A model generated the notes under the pieces. It was not told the origin of the DNA, ran no database searches, and was given only the letters and a program-made list of their open reading frames with translations. A DNA stretch of 64,000 nt from Poindextera sp041691315. Lineage in GTDB: Bacteria > Pseudomonadota > Alphaproteobacteria > Caulobacterales > Caulobacteraceae. A program made the position numbers and the translations under genes. The DNA lies in the NCBI GenBank assembly GCA_041691315.1, contig JBEPUW010000020.1:1-64000 (forward strand), read 5' to 3'. Positions 23,876 to 31,755 of the stretch are shown one piece after another. Each line of letters begins with the position of its first letter. The stretch's first letter is position 1.

Positions 23876-24820
23876 CTAGCTAGCCGCCGGCAGCAGCAAA
23901 CGGTCGCCGCCTTCTGCGCGGATCTGGTCGCCGAGGTCGCGGCCGAGGCTGCCGGCGGAGTCCAGGTCGGCGGCCTCGACCTCGCCCAGGCGGCGCAGGC
24001 GCTCTCGGCCATCGGCGGTCAGGGCCTCGACCACCATGGAAAGCCGGCCGTCCTCGAGCCAGGCATAGGCGCCCATGGCGGTGCGGCAGGAGCCTTCCAG
24101 CGCCTCGAGCGCGCCGCGTTCGGCGGCGACCGCCAGCGCAGTCGGCGCATGGTTCAGCGCCTTGACCCAGTCCGCCTCGGCGTCGGCGGCGCGAGTCTCG
24201 ATGGCCAGCGCACCCTGGCCCGGCGCCGGCGGAAATTCGATCGGATCGAGCGCGTGGCGGATGCCGCCGGCCAGGCCCAGGCGGTTCAACCCCGCCAGCG
24301 CCAGGATCATGGCGTCGGCGTCGCCGGCCGCGAGCTTGGCCAGGCGGGTGTCGACATTGCCGCGCACCAGCACAAACGACAGGTCGGGGCGGCGGAACTG
24401 GGCCTGGGCCTGGCGGCGAATGCTGGCAGTGCCGAGGCGCGCGCCCTGCGGCAGATCGTCGAACGACGCGAAGGCTGGGCTCAGGAAGGCGTCGCGCGCA
24501 TCCTCACGCTCGGGCGTCGCGGCCAGGGTAAGGCCAGGCTGCCGGGCGATCGGCACGTCCTTCATCGAATGCACCGCGCAGTCGACGCGGCCGGCGACCA
24601 GGGCCTCCTCGATCTCCTTGGTGAACATCGACTTGCCGCCCAGTTCGGTCAGGCGGCGGTCCTGCACCCGGTCGCCCGTGGTTGAGATGATGACCAGCGG
24701 CGCGACCTGTTCGGCGTCGGCGGGATCGGCGCCCAGCGCCACGGCGATCGCCTGCTGCACCAGACCCGCCTGGGTCAGGGAGAGCTTCGATCCGCGCGCG
24801 CCAATCCTGATCGGGTCCAA
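23876..24820 (-). CDS. hemC: Hydroxymethylbilane synthase (porphobilinogen deaminase)
   Basis: A 314-residue HemC that joins four porphobilinogens. Motifs: PIRIGARGSKLSLTQAGLVQQ, GGKSMFTKEIEEAL, DCAVHSMKDVP, GTASIRRQAQ, RGNVDTRL and the dipyrromethane-cofactor cysteine in LEGSCRTAMGAYA. TTG 24820 gives the family-like start MDPIRIGARGSKL and has GGAGG nine bases upstream; GTG 24856 in the same frame is an alternative adding 12 residues. It is divergent from tsaD with only about 65 bp between the starts. Confidence 0.95.
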   Translation of the reverse strand: MDPIRIGARGSKLSLTQAGLVQQAIAVALGADPADAEQVAPLVIISTTGDRVQDRRLTELGGKSMFTKEIEEALVAGRVDCAVHSMKDVPIARQPGLTLAATPEREDARDAFLSPAFASFDDLPQGARLGTASIRRQAQAQFRRPDLSFVLVRGNVDTRLAKLAAGDADAMILALAGLNRLGLAGGIRHALDPIEFPPAPGQGALAIETRAADAEADWVKALNHAPTALAVAAERGALEALEGSCRTAMGAYAWLEDGRLSMVVEALTADGRERLRRLGEVEAADLDSAGSLGRDLGDQIRAEGGDRLLLPAAS

Positions 24821-24884
24821 GGGGCCACGCCTCCAGATGCGGCCGACATCGCTCACGCCGCCCTGGCCTGCTACAGGAGCCGCG

Positions 24885-26000
24885 ATGCGCCCGCAACCGA
24901 ACCGCCCGCCGAACGGCGCCCTGACTGTCCTGGGGATCGAGACCAGCTGCGATGAAACCGCGGCCGGAGTCGTGCGCCGCCATGGCGACGGCCGGGTCGA
25001 TGTGCTCTCCTCCATCGTGCTCAGCCAGGTCAAGGACCACGCCCCCTTTGGCGGGGTGGTGCCGGAGATCGCCGCCCGCGCCCATGTCGAGGCCATCGAT
25101 GCGGTGATCCGGGCGGCCATGAGCAAGGCCGACCTCGGCTTCGACGACCTGGACGGAGTGGCGGCCACCGCCGGGCCGGGCCTGGTCGGCGGGGTGATGG
25201 TCGGGCTGTCGGCCGGCAAGGCGATCGCCCTGGCGCGGGACCTGCCGCTGATCGCGGTCAACCACCTGGAGGGGCACGCGCTCTCGGCCCGATTGGCCGC
25301 AGACGTCGCCTATCCGTATCTGTTGCTGCTGATTTCCGGCGGGCATTGTCAGCTGTTGGACGTCGAGGGGGTTGGCCGCTGCACGCGACTGGGCTCGACC
25401 ATCGACGACGCCGCCGGCGAAGCCTTCGACAAGATCGCCAAGGCGTTGGGCCTGGGCTACCCCGGCGGACCGGCGCTGGAGACGTTGGCGCTCGGCGGCG
25501 ACGCCAGCCGCTTTGTCCTGCCGCGCATGCTGCTCGGCCGCGCCGGCTGCGACTTCTCCTTCTCCGGCCTGAAGACCGCCGCCGCCCGCCTGGCCGAGAC
25601 GATCACCGATGACATCGACCGCCGCGACCTGGCCGCCGCCGTCCAAGGCGCGATCGCCCGGCAACTGGCGGAACGCAGCGAGCGGGCCATGAAGGTCTAC
25701 GCGGAGGAGCATGGCGTCGGCGATCGGCGTTTCGTCGTCGCTGGTGGCGTCGCTGCTAATTCCGAAGTGCGGCGGGTGCTTGAAGGGGTCGCGGCGGCTC
25801 ACGGGTTCAGCTTCACCGCCCCGCCTCTGGACTATTGCACCGACAATGCCGCCATGATCGCCCTGGCCGGCGCAGAACGCCTGGCGCTGGGGCTGACCGA
25901 TGGCCTGGACGCGGTGGCGCGGCCGCGCTGGCCGCTGGATGAGGAGGCGGCCCTGAACCGACCAACCCACGCCCCCGGCCGCAAGGGAGCCAAGGCGTGA
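24885..26000 (+). CDS. tsaD: tRNA t6A37 threonylcarbamoyltransferase subunit TsaD
   Basis: A 371-residue Kae1/Qri7/TsaD ASKHA-fold protein. LGIETSCDETAAGVV is the N-terminal signature, NHLEGHALSARL carries the metal-binding histidines, LLLISGGHCQLL and GSTIDDAAGEAFDKIAKALGLGYPGGP are the nucleotide motifs, and VAGGVAANSEVR and DNAAMIALAG lie near the C-terminus. With TsaE (encoded at 31255) it makes the universal t6A modification of ANN-decoding tRNAs. ATG 24885 follows an AGGAG. gpsA overlaps its stop by four bases. Confidence 0.97.
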   Translation: MRPQPNRPPNGALTVLGIETSCDETAAGVVRRHGDGRVDVLSSIVLSQVKDHAPFGGVVPEIAARAHVEAIDAVIRAAMSKADLGFDDLDGVAATAGPGLVGGVMVGLSAGKAIALARDLPLIAVNHLEGHALSARLAADVAYPYLLLLISGGHCQLLDVEGVGRCTRLGSTIDDAAGEAFDKIAKALGLGYPGGPALETLALGGDASRFVLPRMLLGRAGCDFSFSGLKTAAARLAETITDDIDRRDLAAAVQGAIARQLAERSERAMKVYAEEHGVGDRRFVVAGGVAANSEVRRVLEGVAAAHGFSFTAPPLDYCTDNAAMIALAGAERLALGLTDGLDAVARPRWPLDEEAALNRPTHAPGRKGAKA

Positions 26001-27001
26001 GCGGCTACAAGAGCGCCGGGGTCATCGGCGGCGGGGCCTGGGGCACCGCCCTGGCCCAGGTCTGCGCCCGGGCCGGGCTTGACACCCTGCTCTGGGCGCG
26101 CGAGCCCGAGGTGGCGGAGGCGGTGAATGAGCGACATGCCAACCGGCTCTTCCTGCCCGATATCGCGCTGGATCCCGGCATCCGCGCCACGGCTGCACTC
26201 GCCGAAACCGCCGGGCGCGACCTGATCCTGGCTGTGGTTCCGGCCCAACACATGCGCGCTACGCTGACCGCGCTCGGTCCGCATCTGCGCGCCGACCAGC
26301 CTGTGGTGCTGTGCGCAAAGGGGGTGGAGCAGGGCTCGCTTAAACTGATGACCGAGGTGCTGGCCGAGGTCGCGCCGCACGTCCGCGCGGCAGTGCTGTC
26401 CGGCCCCAGCTTCGCCGGCGAGGTGGCGCGTGGCCTGCCGACCGCGGTGACCCTGGCCTGCGCCGAGCCCGATTGCGGCGAGGCCCTGGCCGAGGCCTTG
26501 GCGACTCCTGGGTTCCGGCCCTACTGGACCGACGACCTGATCGGCGCCGAGGCCGGCGGCGCGATCAAGAACGTACTTGCCATTGCCTGCGGGGTGGTCG
26601 AGGGCCGCGGCCTCGGCCGCAGCGCCCATGCCGCCCTGGTCACCCGCGGCTTCGCCGAACTGACCCGGCTGGCGGTGGCCCTGGGGGGCGAGGCGCGCAC
26701 GGTGGCCGGGCTCTGCGGCCTTGGCGACCTGGTCCTGACCTGCTCAAGCCCGCAGTCGCGGAACATGAGCCTGGGCCTGGCGCTGGGGCGCGGCGAGACC
26801 CTGGACAGCCTGATGAGCGACCGCCTGTCGGTGGTCGAGGGCGTGGAGACGGCGCCGGCAGTGCGCGCGCTGGCCACCCGGCTAGGGGTCGAGACCCCGA
26901 TCTGCGAGGCGGTGGCCGCGGTGCTGGCCGGCGAACGCGACCTTGACGAGGCGATCGTCGGCCTGCTCTCGCGACCGCTGCGTTCCGAATTGGAGGATTG
27001 A
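25997..27001 (+). CDS. gpsA: Glycerol-3-phosphate dehydrogenase [NAD(P)+]
   Basis: A 334-residue GpsA making sn-glycerol-3-phosphate for phospholipids. AGVIGGGAWGTALAQVCARAG is the dinucleotide-binding motif, VLCAKGVEQGSLKLMTEV and LSGPSFAGEVARGLPTAV are conserved, and GGAIKNVLAIACGVVEG carries the catalytic lysine. It starts at GTG 25997 in a GTGA overlap with tsaD, an arrangement common in Caulobacterales. The short YciI-like gene follows after two bases. Confidence 0.97.
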   Translation: MSGYKSAGVIGGGAWGTALAQVCARAGLDTLLWAREPEVAEAVNERHANRLFLPDIALDPGIRATAALAETAGRDLILAVVPAQHMRATLTALGPHLRADQPVVLCAKGVEQGSLKLMTEVLAEVAPHVRAAVLSGPSFAGEVARGLPTAVTLACAEPDCGEALAEALATPGFRPYWTDDLIGAEAGGAIKNVLAIACGVVEGRGLGRSAHAALVTRGFAELTRLAVALGGEARTVAGLCGLGDLVLTCSSPQSRNMSLGLALGRGETLDSLMSDRLSVVEGVETAPAVRALATRLGVETPICEAVAAVLAGERDLDEAIVGLLSRPLRSELED

Positions 27002-27003
27002 GC

Positions 27004-27291
27004 ATGACGCTCTTCGTACTGAGCTGCATCGACCGGCCAGACAGCCTGGAGCGGCGCATGGCCGCGCGCGAGGCGCACCTGGCCTATGTCGCAGAGCATC
27101 GCGACATGGTGCGGCTCGCTGGACCGTACCTGGACGATGAGGGTCGGATGGCGGGCTCGCTGTTCGTGATCGAGGCGGCCGATCGCGCCGCCGTCGAGGC
27201 CTTTTCCGCAGCCGACCCCTACGTCCTCGTCGATCTGTTCGAGCGGGTGGATATCCGCGTCTGGCGGGTCAGCGTGGGCGCCATCGCGTGA
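27004..27291 (+). CDS. YciI-like protein
   Basis: A 95-residue YCII-fold protein (ferredoxin-like, related to muconolactone isomerases). MTLFVLSCIDRPDSLERRMAAREAHLAYVAEHRDMVRLAGPYLDDEGRMAGSLFVIEAADRAAVEAFSAADPY contains the family's central His and the SADPY signature. The reaction is unknown; active-site His/Asp pairs suggest small-molecule chemistry. It is coupled to gpsA (ATG two bases after its stop) and overlaps the next Rieske gene by four bases. Confidence 0.88.
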   Translation: MTLFVLSCIDRPDSLERRMAAREAHLAYVAEHRDMVRLAGPYLDDEGRMAGSLFVIEAADRAAVEAFSAADPYVLVDLFERVDIRVWRVSVGAIA

Positions 27292-27641
27292 ATCCAGCCC
27301 AACCGGCCCCGGGCGTGCACCTGTGCGCCCTGGCCGACATCCCCGAGCCGGGCGCCAAGGGCTTCTTCTTCCGCGCCGGAGATCAGATCTTCATGGGCTT
27401 CGTCGTGCGCCAGCACGGCGTGGTCGCGGGTTTCGTCGATCGCTGCCCGCACACGGGCACGCCGCTGGCCGCCCTGCCCGACCGCTACCTGACCCGCGAG
27501 GGCGACCTGATCATCTGCTCGACCCACGGCGCGATGTTCCGCGCCCAGGACGGGGTGTGCCTTGCCGGCCCTTGCGAAGGCCGCTCGCTATGGCCTTGGC
27601 CGGTCACGGTCGCCGACGGCGAGGTCCTGACGGCCAGCTAG
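27288..27641 (+). CDS. Stand-alone Rieske [2Fe-2S] protein
   Basis: A 117-residue single-domain Rieske protein. The cluster ligands are in RCPHTGTPLA and CSTHGAMF (C-x-H ... C-x2-H), with WPWPV near the end. Such proteins act as electron carriers or as uncharacterised ferredoxin-like components. It starts with GTG in a GTGA overlap with the YciI gene, completing a tsaD-gpsA-yciI-Rieske run. No partner oxygenase is adjacent; the oxygenase at 7901 has its own Rieske domain. Confidence 0.88.
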   Translation: MNPAQPAPGVHLCALADIPEPGAKGFFFRAGDQIFMGFVVRQHGVVAGFVDRCPHTGTPLAALPDRYLTREGDLIICSTHGAMFRAQDGVCLAGPCEGRSLWPWPVTVADGEVLTAS

Positions 27642-27657
27642 GCGCCCGCAATAGGGC

Positions 27658-27981
27658 TCAGCCGCCCGGCACGCCCATTTCGCCGCTGCGCCGGCTGGCG
27701 TCGTTGAGCTGCTCCTGTCCGCTGCGGCCCAGCTCGTCCCATTGCGCCCGGGTCATACAGGTCTTGGTGCGGCCCAACAGCGAGCCGAGCTCTTCTGTCC
27801 ATTTGCAGATCTGGGCGTCCGGATTGTAGCCCGGCTTGGCCGGCGTCGCCGCCGCCACCCGCGTTGCGCCAGCAGCCGGTGTCGGCGGCGCGGAGGGCGA
27901 AACGGCGGCCGCGCCCTCGGCAAAACAGGTCCCCCCAAGCGTGCTGGCGAAAAAGACGATGGCGACGAGGCTGGGTTTCAT
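27658..27981 (-). CDS. Small exported protein of unknown function
   Basis: A 107-residue protein with a signal peptide (MKPSLVAIVFFASTLGGTCFA, cleavage after residue 21), an Ala/Pro-rich low-complexity segment (residues 22-50), and a compact C-terminal motif QICKWTEELGSLLGRTKTCMTRAQWDELGRSGQEQLN. Two cysteines may form a disulfide. The ICK...KTCMTRAQWDE pattern recurs, as far as I recall, in small uncharacterised periplasmic proteins of Caulobacterales and Sphingomonadales. The role is unknown. It converges on the Rieske gene 16 bp away. Confidence 0.72.
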   Translation of the reverse strand: MKPSLVAIVFFASTLGGTCFAEGAAAVSPSAPPTPAAGATRVAAATPAKPGYNPDAQICKWTEELGSLLGRTKTCMTRAQWDELGRSGQEQLNDASRRSGEMGVPGG

Positions 27982-28035
27982 GGCGATTTCCCCAAGGTTT
28001 CAGGTTTCGAGCTTGCCGCGACCCGGCGGCCTTGG

Positions 28036-28785
28036 TCAAGTCGGGCGCGTTTCCGCCCCAAAGGCCGCAACCTCGGCGATCAATCCCTGCACCGCCAGCG
28101 CCACCAGCTCGCCGCCCTTTTCCGGCGTCGCCAGGCCGGGATCGGAGCCCATGCGGCCGTCGGGATGGCGAGCGCGGAAGTCGAGCGCCTCGCGGATGGG
28201 GCCGGAGCCGGCGATCTGCGGCGCGTAGTTGGCCGACTTGATGGCGTCCGGATAGGCCCATTGGGTGACGGCGATCTCGGACGGCGTGGCGTGGCTGCCG
28301 TGGCCGGACGGGAACTGGCGATAGGCCAGCTTGACCACTCCGCTCAGGTCCCACCAGTTGCGCAGCTTCAGCGCGAACCCCGCCGGGCGACGGGCGAAGC
28401 TGGCCTCGGCATAGAGTTCGGAAAAGGCCGCCTCGATGCTGGAGACATTGCCGCCGTGGCCGTTGAGGAAATAGATCTTCTCAAATCCGTGCAGCGACAG
28501 CGAGCGCACCCAGTCGCCGATGGCGGCGATGAAGGTCGAGGGCCTGAGCGAGATGGTGCCTGGAAAGCCGAGATGATGCTGGGCCATGCCGACATTGAAA
28601 GTGGGCCCGACCAGCATGTCGCCGGCCTTCTGCGCCTCATGCGCGATGATCTCCGGGCAGAGCCAGTCGGTGCCGAGCAGGCCGGTCGGCCCATGCTGTT
28701 CGTTGGAGCCGATCGGGATGACAATGGTCCTCGACCGCTCAAGAAAAGCCTCGGCCTCCTGCCAGGTGGAGAGTTGCAGCAGCAT
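28036..28785 (-). CDS. Creatininase-family amidohydrolase
   Basis: A 249-residue protein of the creatininase fold. IPIGSNEQHGPTGLLGTDW carries the typical metal-ligand set (Glu, His, Asp), FNVGMAQHHLGFPGTISL and YFLNGHGGNVSSIEAAF add conserved His/Glu residues. Family members hydrolyse creatinine, formamides in riboflavin/F420 or mycofactocin biosynthesis, or unknown cyclic amides; the substrate is not inferable here. ATG 28785 gives the normal short N-terminus. A palindromic repeat separates it from the next co-directional gene. Confidence 0.88.
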   Translation of the reverse strand: MLLQLSTWQEAEAFLERSRTIVIPIGSNEQHGPTGLLGTDWLCPEIIAHEAQKAGDMLVGPTFNVGMAQHHLGFPGTISLRPSTFIAAIGDWVRSLSLHGFEKIYFLNGHGGNVSSIEAAFSELYAEASFARRPAGFALKLRNWWDLSGVVKLAYRQFPSGHGSHATPSEIAVTQWAYPDAIKSANYAPQIAGSGPIREALDFRARHPDGRMGSDPGLATPEKGGELVALAVQGLIAEVAAFGAETRPT

Positions 28786-28876
28786 GGGGTGGTTGTCCTA
28801 CCGGCCGGTTTGTCGGGCCGCCGACGGCACCTTACCGCGATGCCGCGCCGATGGACCGGAAAACTCGACCCCCCAA

Positions 28877-28980
28877 CCGTCATCCCCCGCTGGAGCGGCG
28901 CAGCCGCGGAATGCGGGGGACCCATGAACACTCACGTTCGATGGTGATCATGGGTGGGCCCGGATAAACCGGCATGACGG
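28877..28980. repeat. 104-bp intergenic element with inverted ends
   Basis: The ends are CCGTCAT (28877-28883) and ATGACGG (28974-28980). Inside are two nested hairpins, CCCCCGC/GCGGGGG (28884-28919) and CCCATGA/TCATGGG (28921-28954). This is the layout of a small non-autonomous palindromic element. It is unlike the 23707 and 43104 families. No second copy is present in this window. Confidence 0.7.
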
Positions 28981-28994
28981 GAGAGTGATGCGGC

Positions 28995-29630
28995 TTACTC
29001 CGCACCCAAATCGCGGCGGACGTACTTGTAGGTCTGGGGCGCCGTGCAGACGCAGCCGTTCATCGTGCCGTCCTTGGCCCACCAGATCAGCGTGGGGTAG
29101 CCGGGTTTGACCCCGCTGGCGTTGAGTAGCGGCTTCAGCTTGTCGACCAAGTCGCGGCCGGCGGCGATGACCGCGGTGCGGGCGACGTCGCCGTCGGCGG
29201 GCGGGATGTGCGGCGCCTTCCAGGCGTCGGCCGGGGTCGAGGTCCAGGTCTGGAACAGCCCCCAGCTGCGGTTGACCCAAAGTTCGGCCACCGTCGCGCG
29301 TTCGGCCGGGGTCGACTTAGCCGCGCCGTTGAGGTCCGGTGGAGCGATCATGATCACGCGGGTGTCGACGCCGGCCTTCTGCAGACGCGCGAACTCGCTC
29401 TGCTCATAGGCGTCGCAGGCCGGGCAATCGCGGGTGGCGACCACATAGAGCTTCGGTCCGCCCAGGCCGGGCGAGACCCAGCCGGCGGTCTCCAGCAGCT
29501 TGGCGATGTCGGCCTGGCGGCTCTTGATCGGGTGTGGACGCCAGCGGACATCGATATCCCACCACAGGTAGAGGCCGGCGAAAACCACCACGATCAAGCC
29601 GATCAGTAGCGCCCAGACGCGCAGTCGCAT
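28995..29630 (-). CDS. Membrane-anchored thioredoxin-fold protein (CPAC)
   Basis: A 211-residue protein with an N-terminal membrane anchor (residues 4-24) and a periplasmic thioredoxin-like domain. LYVVATRDCPACDAYEQSEF places the redox motif CPAC at residues 69-72, as in DsbC/DsbG-like proteins, and GYPTLIWWAKDGT supplies the cis-proline loop. Two further cysteines occur near the C-terminus (NGCVCTAP). It is probably a periplasmic disulfide reductase or isomerase; the partner is unknown. ATG 29630 is 26 bp after the mmsA stop, so the two may be co-transcribed. Confidence 0.8.
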   Translation of the reverse strand: MRLRVWALLIGLIVVVFAGLYLWWDIDVRWRPHPIKSRQADIAKLLETAGWVSPGLGGPKLYVVATRDCPACDAYEQSEFARLQKAGVDTRVIMIAPPDLNGAAKSTPAERATVAELWVNRSWGLFQTWTSTPADAWKAPHIPPADGDVARTAVIAAGRDLVDKLKPLLNASGVKPGYPTLIWWAKDGTMNGCVCTAPQTYKYVRRDLGAE

Positions 29631-29656
29631 CGCCGTTTTCCTCTAGCTTGGTTCCA

Positions 29657-31153
29657 TCATTGCATGGTTGGGATCACGAACGCCGAGTCCTCGCTCATGC
29701 CTTCCGGCCAGCGGGCGGTGACGGTCTTGACCTTGGTGAAGAAGCGCACGCCTTCCATGCCGTGCTGGTTGGCGTCGCCGAAGGCCGAGCGCTTCCAGCC
29801 GCCGAAGCTGTGATAGGCCACCGGCACCGGGATCGGCACGTTGATGCCGACCATGCCGACCTCGACGCGTGCGGCGAACTCGCGCGCGGCGCGGCCATTG
29901 CGAGTGAAGATGGCGACGCCGTTGCCGTACTGGTGCTTCGACGGCAGCGCCACCGCCTCTTCGAAGGTTTCGGCGCGCACCAGCTGCAGCACCGGACCGA
30001 ATATCTCTTCCTGGTAGGTTCGCATGTCGGGCTTCACGTGGTCGAACAGGTTCGGGCCGATGAAGAAGCCGGCCTCGAAGCCCTGCAGCTTGAAGTCGCG
30101 GCCGTCGACCACCAGCTCGGCGCCCTCGTCGACGCCCAGCTGGATATAGTCGGTGATCTTCTGGCGGTGCGCGGCGGTGACCACCGGACCGTACTGGGCG
30201 GCGGCGTCGGAGGACACCCCGACCTTCAGCGTCTCGATCTGGTCCAGCAGCCGTTCGCGCAGCGCCTCGGCGGTCTTCGCCCCCACCGGCACCGCGACAG
30301 GCAGCGCCATGCAGCGTTCGCCTGCCGAGCCATAGGCCGCGCCCATGATGTCGGCTACGGTCTGGTCGAGGTCGGCGTCGGGCATGACGATGGCGTGGTT
30401 CTTCGCCCCGCCCATGGCCTGGACCCGTTTGCCGCTCGCCGTGCCGGTCGCATAGACATAGTGGGCGATGTCCGAGGAGCCGACGAAGCTGACCGCCTTG
30501 ATGTCCGGATGGGCCAGGATGGCGTCGACGGCGATCTTGTCGCCATGCACGACGTTGAGCACCCCGGCCGGCCCGCCGGCCTCCAGAAAGAGTTCGCCCA
30601 GCCGCACCGGCAGGCTCGGGTCCTTCTCCGAGGGCTTGAGGATGAAGCTGTTGCCGACCGCGATGGCCACCCCGAACATCCACATCGGGATCATCGCCGG
30701 GAAGTTGAACGGGGTGATGCCGCAGACCACCCCCAGCGGCTGGCGCATGGAATAGACGTCGATGCCGGGACCGGCGCCCTCGGTATATTCGCCCTTCAGC
30801 GCGTACGGGATGCCGCAGGCGAACTCGATCACCTCCAGGCCGCGCTGGATATCGCCTCTCGAGTCGGCGACCACCTTGCCGTGCTCGGACGAGAGCAGGT
30901 TGGCGAGTTCGTCCATGCGCGCCTCGACCAGGCGCTTGAACTCAAACATCACCCGCGCCCGGCGCTGGGGATTGGTCGCCGCCCAGCCGACCTGCGCGGC
31001 AACCGCCGCCTGCACGGCCGCGTCCAGCTCGCCGGCGTCGGCCAGCGCCACACGGGCCCGGACCTCGCCGGTATTGGGATCAAACACATCGCCAAAGCGG
31101 CCGGAACGGCCGGCCACGGCTGCGCCGTTCACGAAATGAAGGATGTCACGCAT
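29657..31153 (-). CDS. mmsA: Methylmalonate-semialdehyde dehydrogenase (acylating)
   Basis: A 498-residue aldehyde dehydrogenase of the MmsA/IolA type, converting malonate or methylmalonate semialdehyde to acetyl- or propionyl-CoA in valine, beta-alanine and inositol breakdown. Signatures: HFVNGAAVAGRSGRFGDVFDPNTGEV, GVVCGITPFNFPAMIPMWMFG, FVGSSDIAHYVYATG, MGGAKNHAIVMPDADLDQ and the family-specific GSAGERCMALPVAV with the nucleophilic Cys. ATG 31153 gives MRDILHFVNG, the usual start; the upstream open frame is arginine-rich and unsupported. No other valine-degradation genes are adjacent. Confidence 0.95.
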   Translation of the reverse strand: MRDILHFVNGAAVAGRSGRFGDVFDPNTGEVRARVALADAGELDAAVQAAVAAQVGWAATNPQRRARVMFEFKRLVEARMDELANLLSSEHGKVVADSRGDIQRGLEVIEFACGIPYALKGEYTEGAGPGIDVYSMRQPLGVVCGITPFNFPAMIPMWMFGVAIAVGNSFILKPSEKDPSLPVRLGELFLEAGGPAGVLNVVHGDKIAVDAILAHPDIKAVSFVGSSDIAHYVYATGTASGKRVQAMGGAKNHAIVMPDADLDQTVADIMGAAYGSAGERCMALPVAVPVGAKTAEALRERLLDQIETLKVGVSSDAAAQYGPVVTAAHRQKITDYIQLGVDEGAELVVDGRDFKLQGFEAGFFIGPNLFDHVKPDMRTYQEEIFGPVLQLVRAETFEEAVALPSKHQYGNGVAIFTRNGRAAREFAARVEVGMVGINVPIPVPVAYHSFGGWKRSAFGDANQHGMEGVRFFTKVKTVTARWPEGMSEDSAFVIPTMQ

Positions 31154-31254
31154 GGAAAGGCTCTCGAACCGGGATGAAGCCGACCTTCTAATCCGGCCGT
31201 CGCGGCGGCGGTAGGGGTTGCCCGCGCGGCGGCCCACGGCGCATGTTCGCCGCC

Positions 31255-31755
31255 ATGACCGCATCCGAACCGGGGCCGCGCCTGATCCTCCCGGCCGAAG
31301 GGGATTTCCGCCTGACCGACGAGACCGCCACCGCCCGGCTGGGCGCAGCGGTGGCCCGCACCCTGGTCGCCGGCGAGGCCGTCTGCCTGAAGGGGGTGCT
31401 GGGGGCCGGCAAGTCGACCCTCGCGCGCGGGCTTATCCGCGAGCGCACCGGCAGCGCCGAGGACGTGCCCAGCCCCACCTTCACCCTGGTGCAGTTTTAT
31501 GACGGCCAGGGTCTGAAGCTCGCCCATTTCGACCTCTATCGGCTGACCAACCCCGGCGAGGTGGACGAGATCGGCCTGGACGAGGCGCTGGACGACGGAG
31601 CCGCGATCATCGAATGGCCGGAGCGGCTCGGTCGACATCTGCCCAGGCATCGACTCGATATAGAGGTGCTGGTCGTGGGCGAGGCCGGCCGCGAGAGCCG
31701 GCTCGCGCGCCTTAATCCCCACGGAGCCTGGGAAGGACGTCCGCTTGAGTTCTGA
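31255..31755 (+). CDS. tsaE: tRNA t6A biosynthesis ATPase TsaE
   Basis: A 166-residue P-loop ATPase required with TsaB, TsaD and TsaC for t6A formation. Walker A GVLGAGKST is at residues 47-55, then SPTFTLVQFYDGQGLKLAHFDLYRL, and the Walker B-like IIEWPERLG. An alternative ATG at 31243 adds four residues; neither has a clear ribosome site. The stop overlaps the amgK start by 11 bases. In Caulobacterales tsaE commonly precedes the amgK-murU pair, as here. Confidence 0.95.
   Translation: MTASEPGPRLILPAEGDFRLTDETATARLGAAVARTLVAGEAVCLKGVLGAGKSTLARGLIRERTGSAEDVPSPTFTLVQFYDGQGLKLAHFDLYRLTNPGEVDEIGLDEALDDGAAIIEWPERLGRHLPRHRLDIEVLVVGEAGRESRLARLNPHGAWEGRPLEF

Noticed and set aside
24504..25970. 488-codon minus-strand frame
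   Set aside because: Antisense to tsaD and then an out-of-frame part of hemC; the real hemC ends and starts elsewhere.
29534..31177. 547-codon plus-strand frame
   Set aside because: Antisense to mmsA, which carries clear aldehyde dehydrogenase motifs.
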